Positions 32,269-41,488 of a stretch of DNA of 64,000 bases are shown piece after piece. The stretch is from Bradyrhizobium sp. BR13661 (GTDB lineage: Bacteria > Pseudomonadota > Alphaproteobacteria > Rhizobiales > Xanthobacteraceae). Each line of letters begins with the position of its first letter. Position 1 is the first letter of the stretch. The notes under the pieces were generated by a model. That model had not been told where the DNA came from, made no database searches, and worked only from the letters and a program-made list of their open reading frames with translations. A program made the position numbers and the translations under genes. Where the stretch lies: the NCBI RefSeq assembly GCF_029892425.1, contig NZ_JARXWB010000041.1:1-64000 (forward strand), in the 5' to 3' direction.

Positions 32269-33423
32269 ATGACTTCAATACGCACGGACAAGGTGGCCAC
32301 TTATGGCGCCGCATTGCGCGCCCTGAACGAGCAGGATCGGCTGCGGCGCCTCGCGCCCCGCTCCGGCATCGATTTTGGATCGAACGACTATCTCGCGCTG
32401 GCGAGCGCGCCGCGCATGAAGAAGGCTGTGGCGGCGGCGCTGGAAGCCGGCAGTCCGATCGGGGCCGGTGGGTCAAGGCTTCTGCGCGGCAACTGCGACG
32501 AGCACGAACGGCTCGAAGCAGAGGCCGCACGCTTTTTCGGAGCGGAGACGGCGCTGTTTTTCAGCGGCGGATATGTCGCAAATTTCGCCCTCCTGACGAC
32601 GCTGCCGCAACGGGGCGATCTGCTGGTTCTCGATTCTCTCGTGCACGCGAGTATTCACGAAGGCGCACGGGCCGGACGAGCCGAATTTCGCGAAAGCGTT
32701 CACAACGATCCGACGTCGGTCGAAAACACAATCCGCGACTGGCGCGCGAAGGGCGGAACGGGCCGCGTCTGGATCGTAGCCGAAAGCCTGTACAGCATGG
32801 ACGGCGATTTCGCACCGCTCAAGGAGCTTGTCGCAATAGCCGACAGGCATGATGCGTTCCTGATGGTGGATGAAGCTCATGCCACAGGCGTCTACGGCGA
32901 GCAGGGACGAGGGCTCACCGCGACCTATGAGGGGCGCGAAAATCTCCTGGTCGTTCATACCTGCGGCAAGGCGCTCGGCGCTGCCGGCGCGCTCGTCACT
33001 GCGTCCACCGTGCTGCGCGACTTCATGGTCAATCGCTGCCGTCCGTTCATCTTCGCCACCGCGCCCTCACCATTGATGGCGGTTGCCGTGCAGGAGGCGC
33101 TCCTGATCCTGCAGGAGGAGCCCGAGCGGCAGCAACGCCTGGCCAATCTGGTCGCATTCGCACATCGTGAGATCGACCTGCGCGGCCGCTCAAGTCCCTC
33201 GAATTCACAGATTGTTCCTTACATTGTCGGCGACAATGCGCGTGCCATGCGGCTCGCCTCTGCGCTGCAGGCTCGCGGTTTTGACATCCGTGGGATACGG
33301 CCGCCGACCGTGCCGGCAGGGACGGCACGGTTGCGAATTTCGCTGACGCTTAACGTCAGCGAAGATGATGTATGCGACATGCTTGATGCGTTAGTCGAAG
33401 AGACTTGGGGCGATCCGCGATGA
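32269..33423 (+). CDS. bioF: 8-amino-7-oxononanoate synthase
   Basis: A 384-residue PLP enzyme (alpha-oxoamine synthase) that condenses pimeloyl thioester with alanine. Motifs: DFGSNDYLALA (about 35), GSRLLRGNCDEHERLE, DEAHATGVYGEQGRG (about 200) and the PLP lysine in HTCGKALGAAGA (about 230). Start at ATG 32269 is chosen from family length; an in-frame upstream start at 32209 exists. The gap to bioB is 123 bases. It overlaps bioD by four bases. Confidence 0.93.
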   Translation: MTSIRTDKVATYGAALRALNEQDRLRRLAPRSGIDFGSNDYLALASAPRMKKAVAAALEAGSPIGAGGSRLLRGNCDEHERLEAEAARFFGAETALFFSGGYVANFALLTTLPQRGDLLVLDSLVHASIHEGARAGRAEFRESVHNDPTSVENTIRDWRAKGGTGRVWIVAESLYSMDGDFAPLKELVAIADRHDAFLMVDEAHATGVYGEQGRGLTATYEGRENLLVVHTCGKALGAAGALVTASTVLRDFMVNRCRPFIFATAPSPLMAVAVQEALLILQEEPERQQRLANLVAFAHREIDLRGRSSPSNSQIVPYIVGDNARAMRLASALQARGFDIRGIRPPTVPAGTARLRISLTLNVSEDDVCDMLDALVEETWGDPR

Positions 33424-34052
33424 GTAAGCGCATCGTGGTGACTGGCACAGATACCGGCATTGGCAAGACCGTCTTTTGCGCCGGCCTCGCCAATCTCCTC
33501 GGCGCGAACTATTGGAAACCGATCCAAGCCGGTCTCGAAGGAGAGACCGATACAGAGCTCGTCGCGCGGCTTGGCGGTCTCTCCGTCGATCGTATCGTGC
33601 CGGAGCTTTACCGCCTTCGAACGCCTGCTTCGCCGCATCATTCCGCCGAAATTGACGGAGTTCGCATCGACGCGGATTCGCTTCGATCGCCAGACACGGG
33701 GGAGCGGCCACTCGTGATCGAGGGAGCCGGCGGGCTGATGGTGCCGCTGATTGGCAACACTCTCTATATTGACGTCTTCGAGCGATGGCGGCTTCCCATC
33801 GTGCTTTGCGCGAGGACAGCATTGGGTACAATCAATCACTCGCTGCTGTCGATAGAGGCCCTGCGAAAGCGCCAGATCGACGTTCTTGGGATTGCATTCA
33901 TTGGCGAAAGAAATTCCGAGACTGAGAGCGCAATTTGCGAGATCGGGCGGGTGCGTTGGTTGGGGCGATTGCCGTGGCTTTCTCCTCTCACGCCAGGAAC
34001 GCTGCAAGCCGCATTCAAAACCGCCTTCCATGCTGATGATTTCAAACCATGA
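33420..34052 (+). CDS. bioD: Dethiobiotin synthetase
   Basis: A 210-residue P-loop enzyme that closes the ureido ring of biotin. The P-loop GTDTGIGKT is at residues 8-16, followed by YWKPIQAGLEGETD and EGAGGLMVPL. The ATG overlaps the bioF stop (ATGA) and the stop overlaps the bioA ATG, so bioF-bioD-bioA are translationally coupled. Confidence 0.95.
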   Translation: MSKRIVVTGTDTGIGKTVFCAGLANLLGANYWKPIQAGLEGETDTELVARLGGLSVDRIVPELYRLRTPASPHHSAEIDGVRIDADSLRSPDTGERPLVIEGAGGLMVPLIGNTLYIDVFERWRLPIVLCARTALGTINHSLLSIEALRKRQIDVLGIAFIGERNSETESAICEIGRVRWLGRLPWLSPLTPGTLQAAFKTAFHADDFKP

Positions 34053-35338
34053 TGCCAAAGAGACAGTCGCCAATCTGGCATCCATTCACGCAGCACGCTC
34101 TTCAGGACCAGATGACAAGGATTGTGCGTGGTGATGGTGCCTATCTCCATACCGCGGATGGTCGTCGTATCATAGATGCAATCTCATCCTGGTGGGTCGT
34201 GACGCATGGTCATTGCCATCCACATATTGTGAGCGCCATTCAGGAACAGGCAGGCAAGCTCAACCAGATCATCTTTGCCGGCTACACCCACGAGCCGGCC
34301 GAGGAGGTTGCGGCGCTACTCTTGAAACTCGCACCCCGTGGCCTCGATTATGTCTTCTTCTCCGACAGCGGCTCAGCCAGCGTGGAAGTGGCCTTAAAAA
34401 TGGCACTCGGCTATTGGCATAATATCGGCAGGCAGCGAATACGCATTGTCGTGATGCAGCACTCCTATCACGGCGACACGATTGGGGCGATGTCTGTCGG
34501 TGCCCGAGGCGTGTTAAACGCGGCGTACGGGCCCCTGCTGTTCGATGTTACGTCAATCCCGTTCCCTGCGAAAGGCCTTGAGCAGGCGACGCTCGATGCG
34601 CTCGAGTCTGCATGTCGAAACGAAATTCCAGCCGCATTTATTGTGGAGCCTCTCATATTGGGGGCGGGCGGGATGCTGATGTACCCAACCTGGGTGCTCA
34701 GAGAGATGAAGCGGATCTGCGAGGCCTCGGACGTGCTGTTCATTGCCGACGAGGTCATGACGGGCTGGGGCCGCACCGGAACGTTATTCGCGTGCGAGCA
34801 GGCGGATGTCACGCCCGATATCGTCTGCTATTCCAAAGGCCTCACGGGAGGGGCGCTTCCGCTCGCGGTGACACTCTGCCGCGCGGATATTTTCGACGCG
34901 CACTATTCGAAAGACCGTACGCGCACCTTCTTCCACTCTAGTTCTTACACGGCAAACCCGGTCGCGTGCGCGGCTGCAAAGGCGAACCTCAGTCTCTGGC
35001 GCAATCAAGAGACTTACGCGCGTTTGGCATCCGTCGCTGCAATGCAGGAGAAGCAAATCGAGCCATTTCGTGCGGACGCACGCTTCAGGAATGTCCGTCG
35101 GATGGGTACCATCACGGCACTTGAGCTGAAAGTGCGCGACGAGGGCTACCTCGCGAATATCGGTCCGAAGCTTCAGGCGTTCTTCAACGATCGTCGTCTG
35201 CTACTGCGCCCGCTTGGCAATACGATCTACGTTATGCCGCCCTATAGCGTCACGGCGGCGGACCTCAACGAAATCTACGCCGCAATAAACGATGCTGCCG
35301 ACGCGCTGTGGAGGCCGGAATGGACCGGGCATACGTGA
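34049..35338 (+). CDS. bioA: Adenosylmethionine-8-amino-7-oxononanoate transaminase
   Basis: A 429-residue class III aminotransferase that makes 7,8-diaminononanoate. Motifs: WHPFTQHALQ near the start (BioA-specific), SSWWVVTHGHCHP, FFSDSGSASVEVALKMA, IADEVMTGWGRTG and the PLP lysine in CYSKGLTGGALPLAV. It is the last gene of the bio operon; bioZ, which often follows in rhizobial bioBFDAZ clusters, is absent, and panD comes next after 195 bases. Confidence 0.95.
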   Translation: MMPKRQSPIWHPFTQHALQDQMTRIVRGDGAYLHTADGRRIIDAISSWWVVTHGHCHPHIVSAIQEQAGKLNQIIFAGYTHEPAEEVAALLLKLAPRGLDYVFFSDSGSASVEVALKMALGYWHNIGRQRIRIVVMQHSYHGDTIGAMSVGARGVLNAAYGPLLFDVTSIPFPAKGLEQATLDALESACRNEIPAAFIVEPLILGAGGMLMYPTWVLREMKRICEASDVLFIADEVMTGWGRTGTLFACEQADVTPDIVCYSKGLTGGALPLAVTLCRADIFDAHYSKDRTRTFFHSSSYTANPVACAAAKANLSLWRNQETYARLASVAAMQEKQIEPFRADARFRNVRRMGTITALELKVRDEGYLANIGPKLQAFFNDRRLLLRPLGNTIYVMPPYSVTAADLNEIYAAINDAADALWRPEWTGHT

Positions 35339-35460
35339 GCGCCTGTCCGCACGACCAAATAGCGGCCACAGGTTCTCGTCTCATGATCGCGCGACCATTG
35401 GATGTTTTGATGCGTTGGCCAGCTATTTTGGGGATGTATATTTCTTTTTTCGTCCTCCCT

Positions 35461-35489
35461 TTGACTGTTTTCTTTCGACTTGCATAGAA
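35461..35489 (+). promoter_or_regulatory. Candidate promoter of the pan operon
   Basis: TTGACT (35461-35466), 17 nt, then ATAGAA (35484-35489), in an AT-rich dip between bioA and panD. The -10 match is weak, but the gap has no other candidate. Confidence 0.45.
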
Positions 35490-35533
35490 GGCGCAGCTCC
35501 GAGGATGTGTGGAGACTGAGAGGAACTTTCAGG

Positions 35534-35989
35534 ATGCGAAAAGTACTCGCTGCCAAGCTGCATGGCATCCATGTTACGGAGGCCAATCTTCACTATCATG
35601 GGTCAATCACCCTCGATCCGGATCACTGCCATGAAGCCGGCATCCTGCCGATGGAGTTCGTGGAGATTTGGAACAAGAACTCGGGGGCACGCATCTCGAC
35701 TTATGTCATTTTCGGCGCGCGCGGTTCGCGTTGCTGTGTCCTCAACGGCGCCGCTGCGCGCACCTGCCAGGTTGGCGACCAACTGATCATCTGCAGTTCG
35801 TCATACCTGGACGACCGGCGAATTGTAGAATTGAGGCCGAGGATTCTCACTTTCGATCGCAGCAACCAGATTGCTGATCGCCTCACATACTCGGTCACTT
35901 CGGACGCAGCGGGTCGCTATGGCTTCGAGATAATCGGCGAGTTGGGCGACATCAAAGCCGTGCCGCTTCGGACTGCAGAATCGAACTGA
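35534..35989 (+). CDS. panD: Aspartate 1-decarboxylase
   Basis: A 151-residue PanD that makes beta-alanine. The self-cleavage site is Gly-Ser in HYHGSITLD (Ser25 becomes the pyruvoyl group), and the family core MRKVLAAKLHGIHVTEANL, GARISTYVIFGARGS, LNGAAARTCQVGDQLIICS is clear. The ATG at 35534 follows GAGAGGAACTTTCAGG; a longer frame from 35480 is rejected. The C-terminal 30 residues extend beyond typical 115-130-residue enzymes. First gene of panD-panB-panC. Confidence 0.93.
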   Translation: MRKVLAAKLHGIHVTEANLHYHGSITLDPDHCHEAGILPMEFVEIWNKNSGARISTYVIFGARGSRCCVLNGAAARTCQVGDQLIICSSSYLDDRRIVELRPRILTFDRSNQIADRLTYSVTSDAAGRYGFEIIGELGDIKAVPLRTAESN

Positions 35990-36014
35990 GGTCGTCGACG
36001 GATGGGTATCTAAA

Positions 36015-36887
36015 ATGAGCCACGTTTCGGAGCAGCCGGTTGAGCGCGTTACGATTCCCATCCTGCAGCGGTGGAAGGAGGAGGGGAGGCGCCTCGTCGT
36101 GAGCACCGCCTACGACGCGGTTGCGGCACGTATCGCGGATCCCGTGGTCGATATCATCCTCGTCGGTGACAGTGTCGGCAATGTTTGTCTCGGATTTGAA
36201 AACACGCTGCCCGTCAGCGTGGCGATGATGAACCATCACCTGGAGGCTGTTGCACGCACCAAGCCTCGTGCTCTGCTCGTCGCCGATATGCCGTTTCTCA
36301 GCTTTCACCTCAGCGTCGAGGAAACCATACGCAATGCCGGCGGATTCCTGCAGCGAGGTGCAGCCGCGGTGAAGCTCGAGGGCGGGGACAAACGTATCGA
36401 GATGGTACGTGCGTTGGTCGATTGCGAGATTCCGGTGATGGGCCATCTGGGTCTTACCCCACAGAGCATTAATGTCATGGGGGGCTTCAAGGTGCAGGGC
36501 CGGAAAGCGGATGCAGCGCTGCGTCTGCTCGATGACGCCCACCGTCTGCAAGAAGCCGGCTGTTTCGCTTTGGTGTTGGAGGGCATTCCGGCTGAGCTTG
36601 CTGCTCGTGCCACCTCTTCCTTGACGATACCGACGATTGGAATCGGCGCCGGTCCGGACTGTTCAGGGCAGGTCCTCGTGTTTCACGATGTGCTGGGCCT
36701 GACCGAAGGTCATCGGCCAAAGTTCGTTCGCGCCTATGTGGAAGGTTTCCAGTTGTTGCACGATGCGCTTTCGCGCTGGGCGACAGATGTTCGCAGTGGT
36801 GCGTTCCCGGGACACCAAGAGTCCTATCGTCTTCCTGAAGGCCTCGGCGAGGCAATCGCCAACTGGGCGCCGTCCAACCTAACCTGA
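36015..36887 (+). CDS. panB: Ketopantoate hydroxymethyltransferase
   Basis: A 290-residue TIM-barrel enzyme that makes ketopantoate from 2-oxoisovalerate. Motifs: VSTAYDAVAARIAD, ILVGDSVGNVCLGFENTLPVS (metal-binding Asp), VKLEGG, MGHLGLTPQSIN and IGIGAGPDCSGQVLVFHDVLGL. It starts 25 bases after panD and ends 13 bases before panC. No panE is nearby. Confidence 0.95.
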   Translation: MSHVSEQPVERVTIPILQRWKEEGRRLVVSTAYDAVAARIADPVVDIILVGDSVGNVCLGFENTLPVSVAMMNHHLEAVARTKPRALLVADMPFLSFHLSVEETIRNAGGFLQRGAAAVKLEGGDKRIEMVRALVDCEIPVMGHLGLTPQSINVMGGFKVQGRKADAALRLLDDAHRLQEAGCFALVLEGIPAELAARATSSLTIPTIGIGAGPDCSGQVLVFHDVLGLTEGHRPKFVRAYVEGFQLLHDALSRWATDVRSGAFPGHQESYRLPEGLGEAIANWAPSNLT

Positions 36888-36900
36888 TGTAGAGCTCGAC

Positions 36901-37752
36901 ATGCAAACAATCACGACGGTCGCTGAGCTTCGCCGCACTCTCGCAAAGGCTGGCAGCGCCGATCAACGGGTCGGATTCGTGCCGACGATGGGCTATCTCC
37001 ACGATGGCCACCTGGCGCTGATCGTGGCGAGCCGGGCGCAATGCGAGGTCACCGTCGTTAGCATCTTCGTCAACCCCACTCAGTTTGGACCAAACGAGGA
37101 TCTCAGCACATATCCGCGTGACTTCCTGCGTGATGAGAAACTGTGCCGCGATGCTGGTGTTGCGATCCTGTTTGCGCCGGATGCTCAGGAAGTCTATCCG
37201 ACTCAATTTGAGACCTTCGTTGAACCCGGCGAACTCGCGAAACCACTGTGCGGAGCGTTCAGGTCTGGACATTTTCGCGGTGTTGCGACCGTAGTCTGCA
37301 AGCTGTTCAACATGGTGCAGCCGGACGTCGTGTTTTTTGGACAGAAGGACTTTCAGCAATGCGCGGTCGTGCGTCGGATGGCAATTGACCTCAATCTTCC
37401 GATCGAGGTCGCCACCGTACCAACCGTTCGCGAACCGGACGGGCTCGCGATGAGCAGTCGCAACAGGTATCTCAGTGAGGAAGAACGTCGGCGGGCCCTT
37501 GCCATCAGTCGTGGACTATTCGCCGCGGCTGATGCGTTTCGCTCAGGAGAGCGCAACGTGGAAAAGCTGATTGCGATCGCCAAGGGGCATTTAGAGGCAG
37601 TTGACCGACTGCAGTATCTTGAACTTGTCGACGGTGATACGCTCAAGACTGCTGAGAGTCCGCTTCGGTGCTCCGCGGCGCTCTGTGCGGCAGCTTACGT
37701 CGGCTCGACCCGGTTGATCGACAACGTAATATTGGATTTGCCAACTCCGTAG
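36901..37752 (+). CDS. panC: Pantothenate synthetase
   Basis: A 283-residue enzyme joining pantoate and beta-alanine. The nucleotidyltransferase HIGH-like motif is PTMGYLHDGHLALI; further markers are VFVNPTQFGPNEDLSTYPR-like text (SIFVNPTQFGPNEDL), VVCKLFNMVQPDVVFFGQKDFQQ and LAMSSRNRYLS. Last gene of the pan operon. panBC on plasmids is known in Rhizobium etli and R. leguminosarum, which fits the overall picture. Confidence 0.95.
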   Translation: MQTITTVAELRRTLAKAGSADQRVGFVPTMGYLHDGHLALIVASRAQCEVTVVSIFVNPTQFGPNEDLSTYPRDFLRDEKLCRDAGVAILFAPDAQEVYPTQFETFVEPGELAKPLCGAFRSGHFRGVATVVCKLFNMVQPDVVFFGQKDFQQCAVVRRMAIDLNLPIEVATVPTVREPDGLAMSSRNRYLSEEERRRALAISRGLFAAADAFRSGERNVEKLIAIAKGHLEAVDRLQYLELVDGDTLKTAESPLRCSAALCAAAYVGSTRLIDNVILDLPTP

Positions 37753-37816
37753 CGCAATTCAAAGCCAAACGACAAAACTGCGCAGCATATTGAGATTTCA
37801 GTGGATTGGTGTTTTC

Positions 37817-37987
37817 GTGGACGAACAATTTTTGAGAGACAGAGCCAAGATCGTTCGGGATCTCGCGGACAAGGCAGACCCCTTCACCAGAAGGAGGCTG
37901 CTGGACCTGGCGGAGCAATATGACCGCCGTATTGGCCGACCTTCTCAGGCGACGAAGACGCTGCTGTCCAATCTTCCCGCAGAATAG
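37817..37987 (+). CDS. Small conserved rhizobial-type protein
   Basis: A 56-residue frame from GTG 37817: MDEQFLRDRAKIVRDLADKADPFTRRRLLDLAEQYDRRIG. Short proteins with exactly this kind of helical core (LRDRA..VRDLADxADPFT..RLL.LA..Y) are common in Bradyrhizobium genomes (recall). The in-frame ATG at 37790 is an alternative start. No known function. Confidence 0.65.
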   Translation: MDEQFLRDRAKIVRDLADKADPFTRRRLLDLAEQYDRRIGRPSQATKTLLSNLPAE

Positions 37988-38117
37988 ATTTGGCGACTCG
38001 GATCAGGACGCCATTCATCGCTTCGATCGCACTCTGTGGCTTGACACCCGCCACGAATGTTCTCATTATGTTCTTTCGCTAAAACGTCCTCGAAACGTCA
38101 CGGGGCGAACGATCGGG

Positions 38118-38379
38118 ATGGCAACGACAGCCACCATCCTGCATGCGGACCTGGACGCCTTCTAAGCCTCGGTAGAGCAGCTGCTTGACCCTTCGTTGCG
38201 CGGCAAACCAATCGCCGTCGGCGGTGGCGTTGTGCTTGCCGCTTCTTACGAAGCGAAGGCCTTCGGAGCTAGCCAGAAAGTGCGGCTCGCGACAGGGCCG
38301 TGAGCGGCAATTGCCCCGCTTCCGCTTGGACACCGTGCAGAAACGGATTTGGGACGCCTCGATCGAATCGGCCGCACTG
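38118..38379 (+). pseudogene. dinB: DNA polymerase IV (dinB) fragments
   Basis: ATG 38118 opens MATTATILHADLDAF, the canonical Y-family polymerase N-terminus (metal-binding Asp pair). An in-frame stop (TAA, 38163) follows, then ASVEQLLDPSLRGKPIAVGGGVVLAASYEAKAFG continues in the same frame with the conserved SYEA(R/K) motif. After about 38275 similarity is lost, and a short later piece (DTVQKRIWDASIESAA) is not dinB-like. The gene is a dead 5' stub at the boundary between the vitamin island and the defence region. Confidence 0.75.
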
Positions 38380-39567
38380 TCATTTGGCGTCCGCGCCGAT
38401 CAGCGCTTGCTGCACTTCTTCGGTCTGCTTTTTGTGTGAGGTCACACTATAGCATTCACCCGCGACCCAGGCGGAAATGAGCTGATACTTCGGATTCGAT
38501 TGTATCTTGACCGCTTCATACCGCCTGGATTCGACGTGCGCCATGCCGACGCGGACCCCTGCGCGATTGCCGGTCGCCCGCTTCTCGAAGGCCGCCAGCA
38601 AGCATCCTATGGATAGGCCTTTGCTCGACAAGGGCGACAAGACAAATTTTGCGCCGCCCGCGAGCTTGAGGCTGTCCTCGTAGCGTGCCATCGTCTGCAT
38701 CAGCGAGCGATAGAGTTGGAACGGATTCCATTCGGTCGCCCGCAAGATGTCGCGGATATCGACATCGTAGCGATCGAACAGGAATTCTCCCAAGGCATTA
38801 ATGATGTTGTCGCCGCGGCGAGCATCTGCGGACTGAATGGGTAGTACCGGGCAGATCTCATCGGGATTGGTGCGCTCACCGATGCGAGTGAGCTGCTCGA
38901 GCACGTCCTCCGCCAGCACCGGAAACCAGACGACCGGCCAGCCCAAAGAAGCTTCTTCGTCGAGCCGGATTGCCAGGCTCTGGATAGGTGCGAGATCTGT
39001 GTCGATCTCAAACTTGGCAATGGCGCTGTCAATCGCTGCTGATTCCGCATAAACGACATGGAGATTGATTGTTGAGCCAAGTGGCGTTTCGGAGGCCGGC
39101 TTCACGAGGTGGGTGAGCAGCGTATTGAGCAGAGTGAGATAAACCAGGCGAGGGAGTGCGCTGATATCGACAACGATGTCGGTGTAGTCCGAAATCCAGG
39201 TCTCAAAATCCGCAAACAGAACAGCTGCACTTCGTGAAACGTCTCTAATTCCGTCCGCGTCTGTCGTAACCAGATGTCTGACCTCAAGTCGATCGGCAGG
39301 AAACAACGCTTTCAAGCCGGTCAGGTTCTTGCTGCCGAGTTTGGACGCAGCAGCGTCCGTGCCATATCCCTCAGACATGTCGATTGCCAGACACTTGCGC
39401 GTAGCGTCAGGAGCGCAGGTAATGATCTCTTTCGCGGGGCCCATCACACGTGGATCGAATCCGGCTCCGACGATGAACAGCAGCCTCCGCTCACCGTTCT
39501 CCAGATGCTTGCGCCAAAACGCGCTGAACTGCTCGGCTCGATATAGGTTGTAGGGGTCCCACCACAT
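38380..39567 (-). CDS. Unknown protein, last gene of the conflict operon
   Basis: A 395-residue protein of no recognised family. Near the N-terminus, RRLLFIVGAGFDPRVMG (about 27-43) looks like the glycine-rich loop of a Rossmann-type fold. DIVVDISALPRLVYLTLLN (about 129-147) follows a predicted beta-strand and resembles a ligand-binding turn; a CARF-like or related sensor is conceivable but unproven. The C-terminal 100 residues are helical. It begins four bases after the ATPase stop, so it is co-translated. No membrane segment. Proposed role: sensor or effector of the five-gene system (inference). Confidence 0.65.
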   Translation of the reverse strand: MWWDPYNLYRAEQFSAFWRKHLENGERRLLFIVGAGFDPRVMGPAKEIITCAPDATRKCLAIDMSEGYGTDAAASKLGSKNLTGLKALFPADRLEVRHLVTTDADGIRDVSRSAAVLFADFETWISDYTDIVVDISALPRLVYLTLLNTLLTHLVKPASETPLGSTINLHVVYAESAAIDSAIAKFEIDTDLAPIQSLAIRLDEEASLGWPVVWFPVLAEDVLEQLTRIGERTNPDEICPVLPIQSADARRGDNIINALGEFLFDRYDVDIRDILRATEWNPFQLYRSLMQTMARYEDSLKLAGGAKFVLSPLSSKGLSIGCLLAAFEKRATGNRAGVRVGMAHVESRRYEAVKIQSNPKYQLISAWVAGECYSVTSHKKQTEEVQQALIGADAK

Positions 39568-39571
39568 ATCG

Positions 39572-41488
39572 TCAGACCAATGTTATCTTTTCATTCGCCC
39601 GCGGAACCACCCCGCGCGACCAATCCTGAAGGCGGCGAAGCGAGACGCGTTGCCAACCGCCAACGTGATAGACAAGATCAAATTGCGCGCAAAATAGCCG
39701 GTTTAGATACAGGACGACCCACGTCTTGTTGTCTTGCTTGTGATTGTCTCGCACTTCAAACAGATTTTGCGCCACGCAAGAGCTGATTGTGGAGGCGAGT
39801 TCGAAATACGGGTTGCCAGGACCGTCGCGCCCAGCTTGCACCAGCGCCTCGCGATCCTGCGTGGAAAGGGCAATGCCCGTGACGCCCGGTGCATAGGGCG
39901 CGTTGGGCTCGTAGGTCTTCTCACGGCACATGAGGCCGATTGCTTCGATGAGTCTTTGCGCCTGGGGGCCCAGCGCGAACAGGCGGGGCAGCTCTTTGAA
40001 CCTCTTCTCGGCAAGTTTGGTCAGGGCGTCGTTCTGGAGTTTTGCGCTGACCGATACCGGGCCACTGCCGCGGGAGCGCGTGATTTTTTGCGCATAAATA
40101 TGGTCATACAGGACCGCGCAGATCTGGAGAAACTCCTCGACGTTATAGGAGCTGAGGCGCACCACGCGTTCTATTCCGTAGAAATAGGGTACGTCGAGCT
40201 TGTTGCAGACAAACCTCTCTGCAGCGGCCGGCACGCCGGAGCCTGTTCGAGCTTCCAGATCGTCGTCAGAGAGAGGCGCCAAATCCAGGGACGCTTGAAC
40301 CTTCTGCTTCTCACGCGTGATGAGAATGCCTATTCGGGTCCATTCGATGGCCTTATCGAAAGGCTCTGCCGCCGCGGAAGCCGCGCTTGCGATCCACTCG
40401 TCAAAGAGCCCGCTACCACTGGCCAGGGCGCGAACCCTCCGTTCTATCTCTGGCAAGGCTTTTGCGATTTTGTCTTGAGTCGCGTAGTCCGTGACGGTGT
40501 TTGAAAGATAGTCGCCGAAGCTTTCCAGATCGGTGCGCATCTGCGCCATGCGGCGATTTGCAATCGACGTCACAAAGTTCAGGTACTGCTTGGGTTTTGC
40601 GGTGCTCCAAGCCTGCTCCATGCGCACTTCTTCGTAGTCGCGCCGCGGGATCGCGCCTGTCAGAAGCTCGGAAGGATTGATCACATAGGTTCGTTCGGCA
40701 AACCAGACGGAAGCACCCTGCCGGTGGTCAAGTAGTTCGCTGTACAGCAGCGTTCTTTGCCACGGCCGGAGCCGGTGGACGTCGTCGAACATAACGATTG
40801 GCTTTGCCGCTACGGCCCTGCCATGAATGACGAACGACACCTGCGACAGCCACAGCACAGCATCGAACTGCAAGTGGAGAGGCAGGTCGACGGATGTGTT
40901 CCCGATGGCGTCGAGTTGAGCGAAGCAGCGAGATTCGACGTCCTCGGCCCATGCGCGCAGGACGCTGAGGTCGGCGGTTCGCGGAATAGGTCCCCCGTCG
41001 AACAACGAGGCCGCGTACTCGCAGGTGATCGTGCCCAAGCCGTTGGGATACTCGAGATCATGGAGCGTGCACAGCGCTCGCAGCGTCCGGAGGATGACGC
41101 GAGCATTCACCAAAGCGCGAAAAAGCGCGCGCGACGTCCGTTCTTCGAGTTGAGGGCCGATTTCGGCGTATCCACTGGCGCAGGGAACGAGGATTCCGAA
41201 CGCGAGCGCCGTCGCCTCGTCGACCACACCGAGCTGGGCCAGGCTTCGATGAATTTCGTCGTGCGGTGAGAGATGTCGATTACGAATGACCTGAATCAGA
41301 GGACCCGGAGTGAATATCCGCAAAAGCGATGTTTTGCCCCCGCCAGGGGCGCTCCGCAGCACCAGCGCACTTGTGGCGAACAGATCCTGAGGGAGGATGC
41401 TCAGCACTTCGGGCGCGAAGTATCGCGAGAAAATCTCGTCCGGCGAGGATGTCTCGGAGGTCCGGATGGCAAAAGCGTTCCGAGCCAC
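39572..41488 (-). CDS. Large P-loop ATPase of the conflict operon (ORC/STAND-like)
   Basis: A 638-residue ATPase. Walker A APGGGKTS is at residues 47-54 and Walker B PIVMFDDVHRL at about 229-240. Helical ORC/Cdc6- or STAND-like text surrounds them (ALVLRSAPGGGKTSLLRIFTPG). The C-terminal 250 residues may form winged-helix and scaffold domains. It starts with GTG sharing one base with the stop of the upstream gene (TAGTG). From memory, ORC/Cdc6-like ATPases are known next to phosphoribosyltransferase-like proteins in predicted conflict systems. Role inferred: signal-controlled molecular switch. Confidence 0.75.
   Translation of the reverse strand: MARNAFAIRTSETSSPDEIFSRYFAPEVLSILPQDLFATSALVLRSAPGGGKTSLLRIFTPGPLIQVIRNRHLSPHDEIHRSLAQLGVVDEATALAFGILVPCASGYAEIGPQLEERTSRALFRALVNARVILRTLRALCTLHDLEYPNGLGTITCEYAASLFDGGPIPRTADLSVLRAWAEDVESRCFAQLDAIGNTSVDLPLHLQFDAVLWLSQVSFVIHGRAVAAKPIVMFDDVHRLRPWQRTLLYSELLDHRQGASVWFAERTYVINPSELLTGAIPRRDYEEVRMEQAWSTAKPKQYLNFVTSIANRRMAQMRTDLESFGDYLSNTVTDYATQDKIAKALPEIERRVRALASGSGLFDEWIASAASAAAEPFDKAIEWTRIGILITREKQKVQASLDLAPLSDDDLEARTGSGVPAAAERFVCNKLDVPYFYGIERVVRLSSYNVEEFLQICAVLYDHIYAQKITRSRGSGPVSVSAKLQNDALTKLAEKRFKELPRLFALGPQAQRLIEAIGLMCREKTYEPNAPYAPGVTGIALSTQDREALVQAGRDGPGNPYFELASTISSCVAQNLFEVRDNHKQDNKTWVVLYLNRLFCAQFDLVYHVGGWQRVSLRRLQDWSRGVVPRANEKITLV

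Noticed and set aside
37817..38379. Intact DNA polymerase IV gene
   Set aside because: An in-frame stop follows 15 codons and homology ends after about 55 codons.
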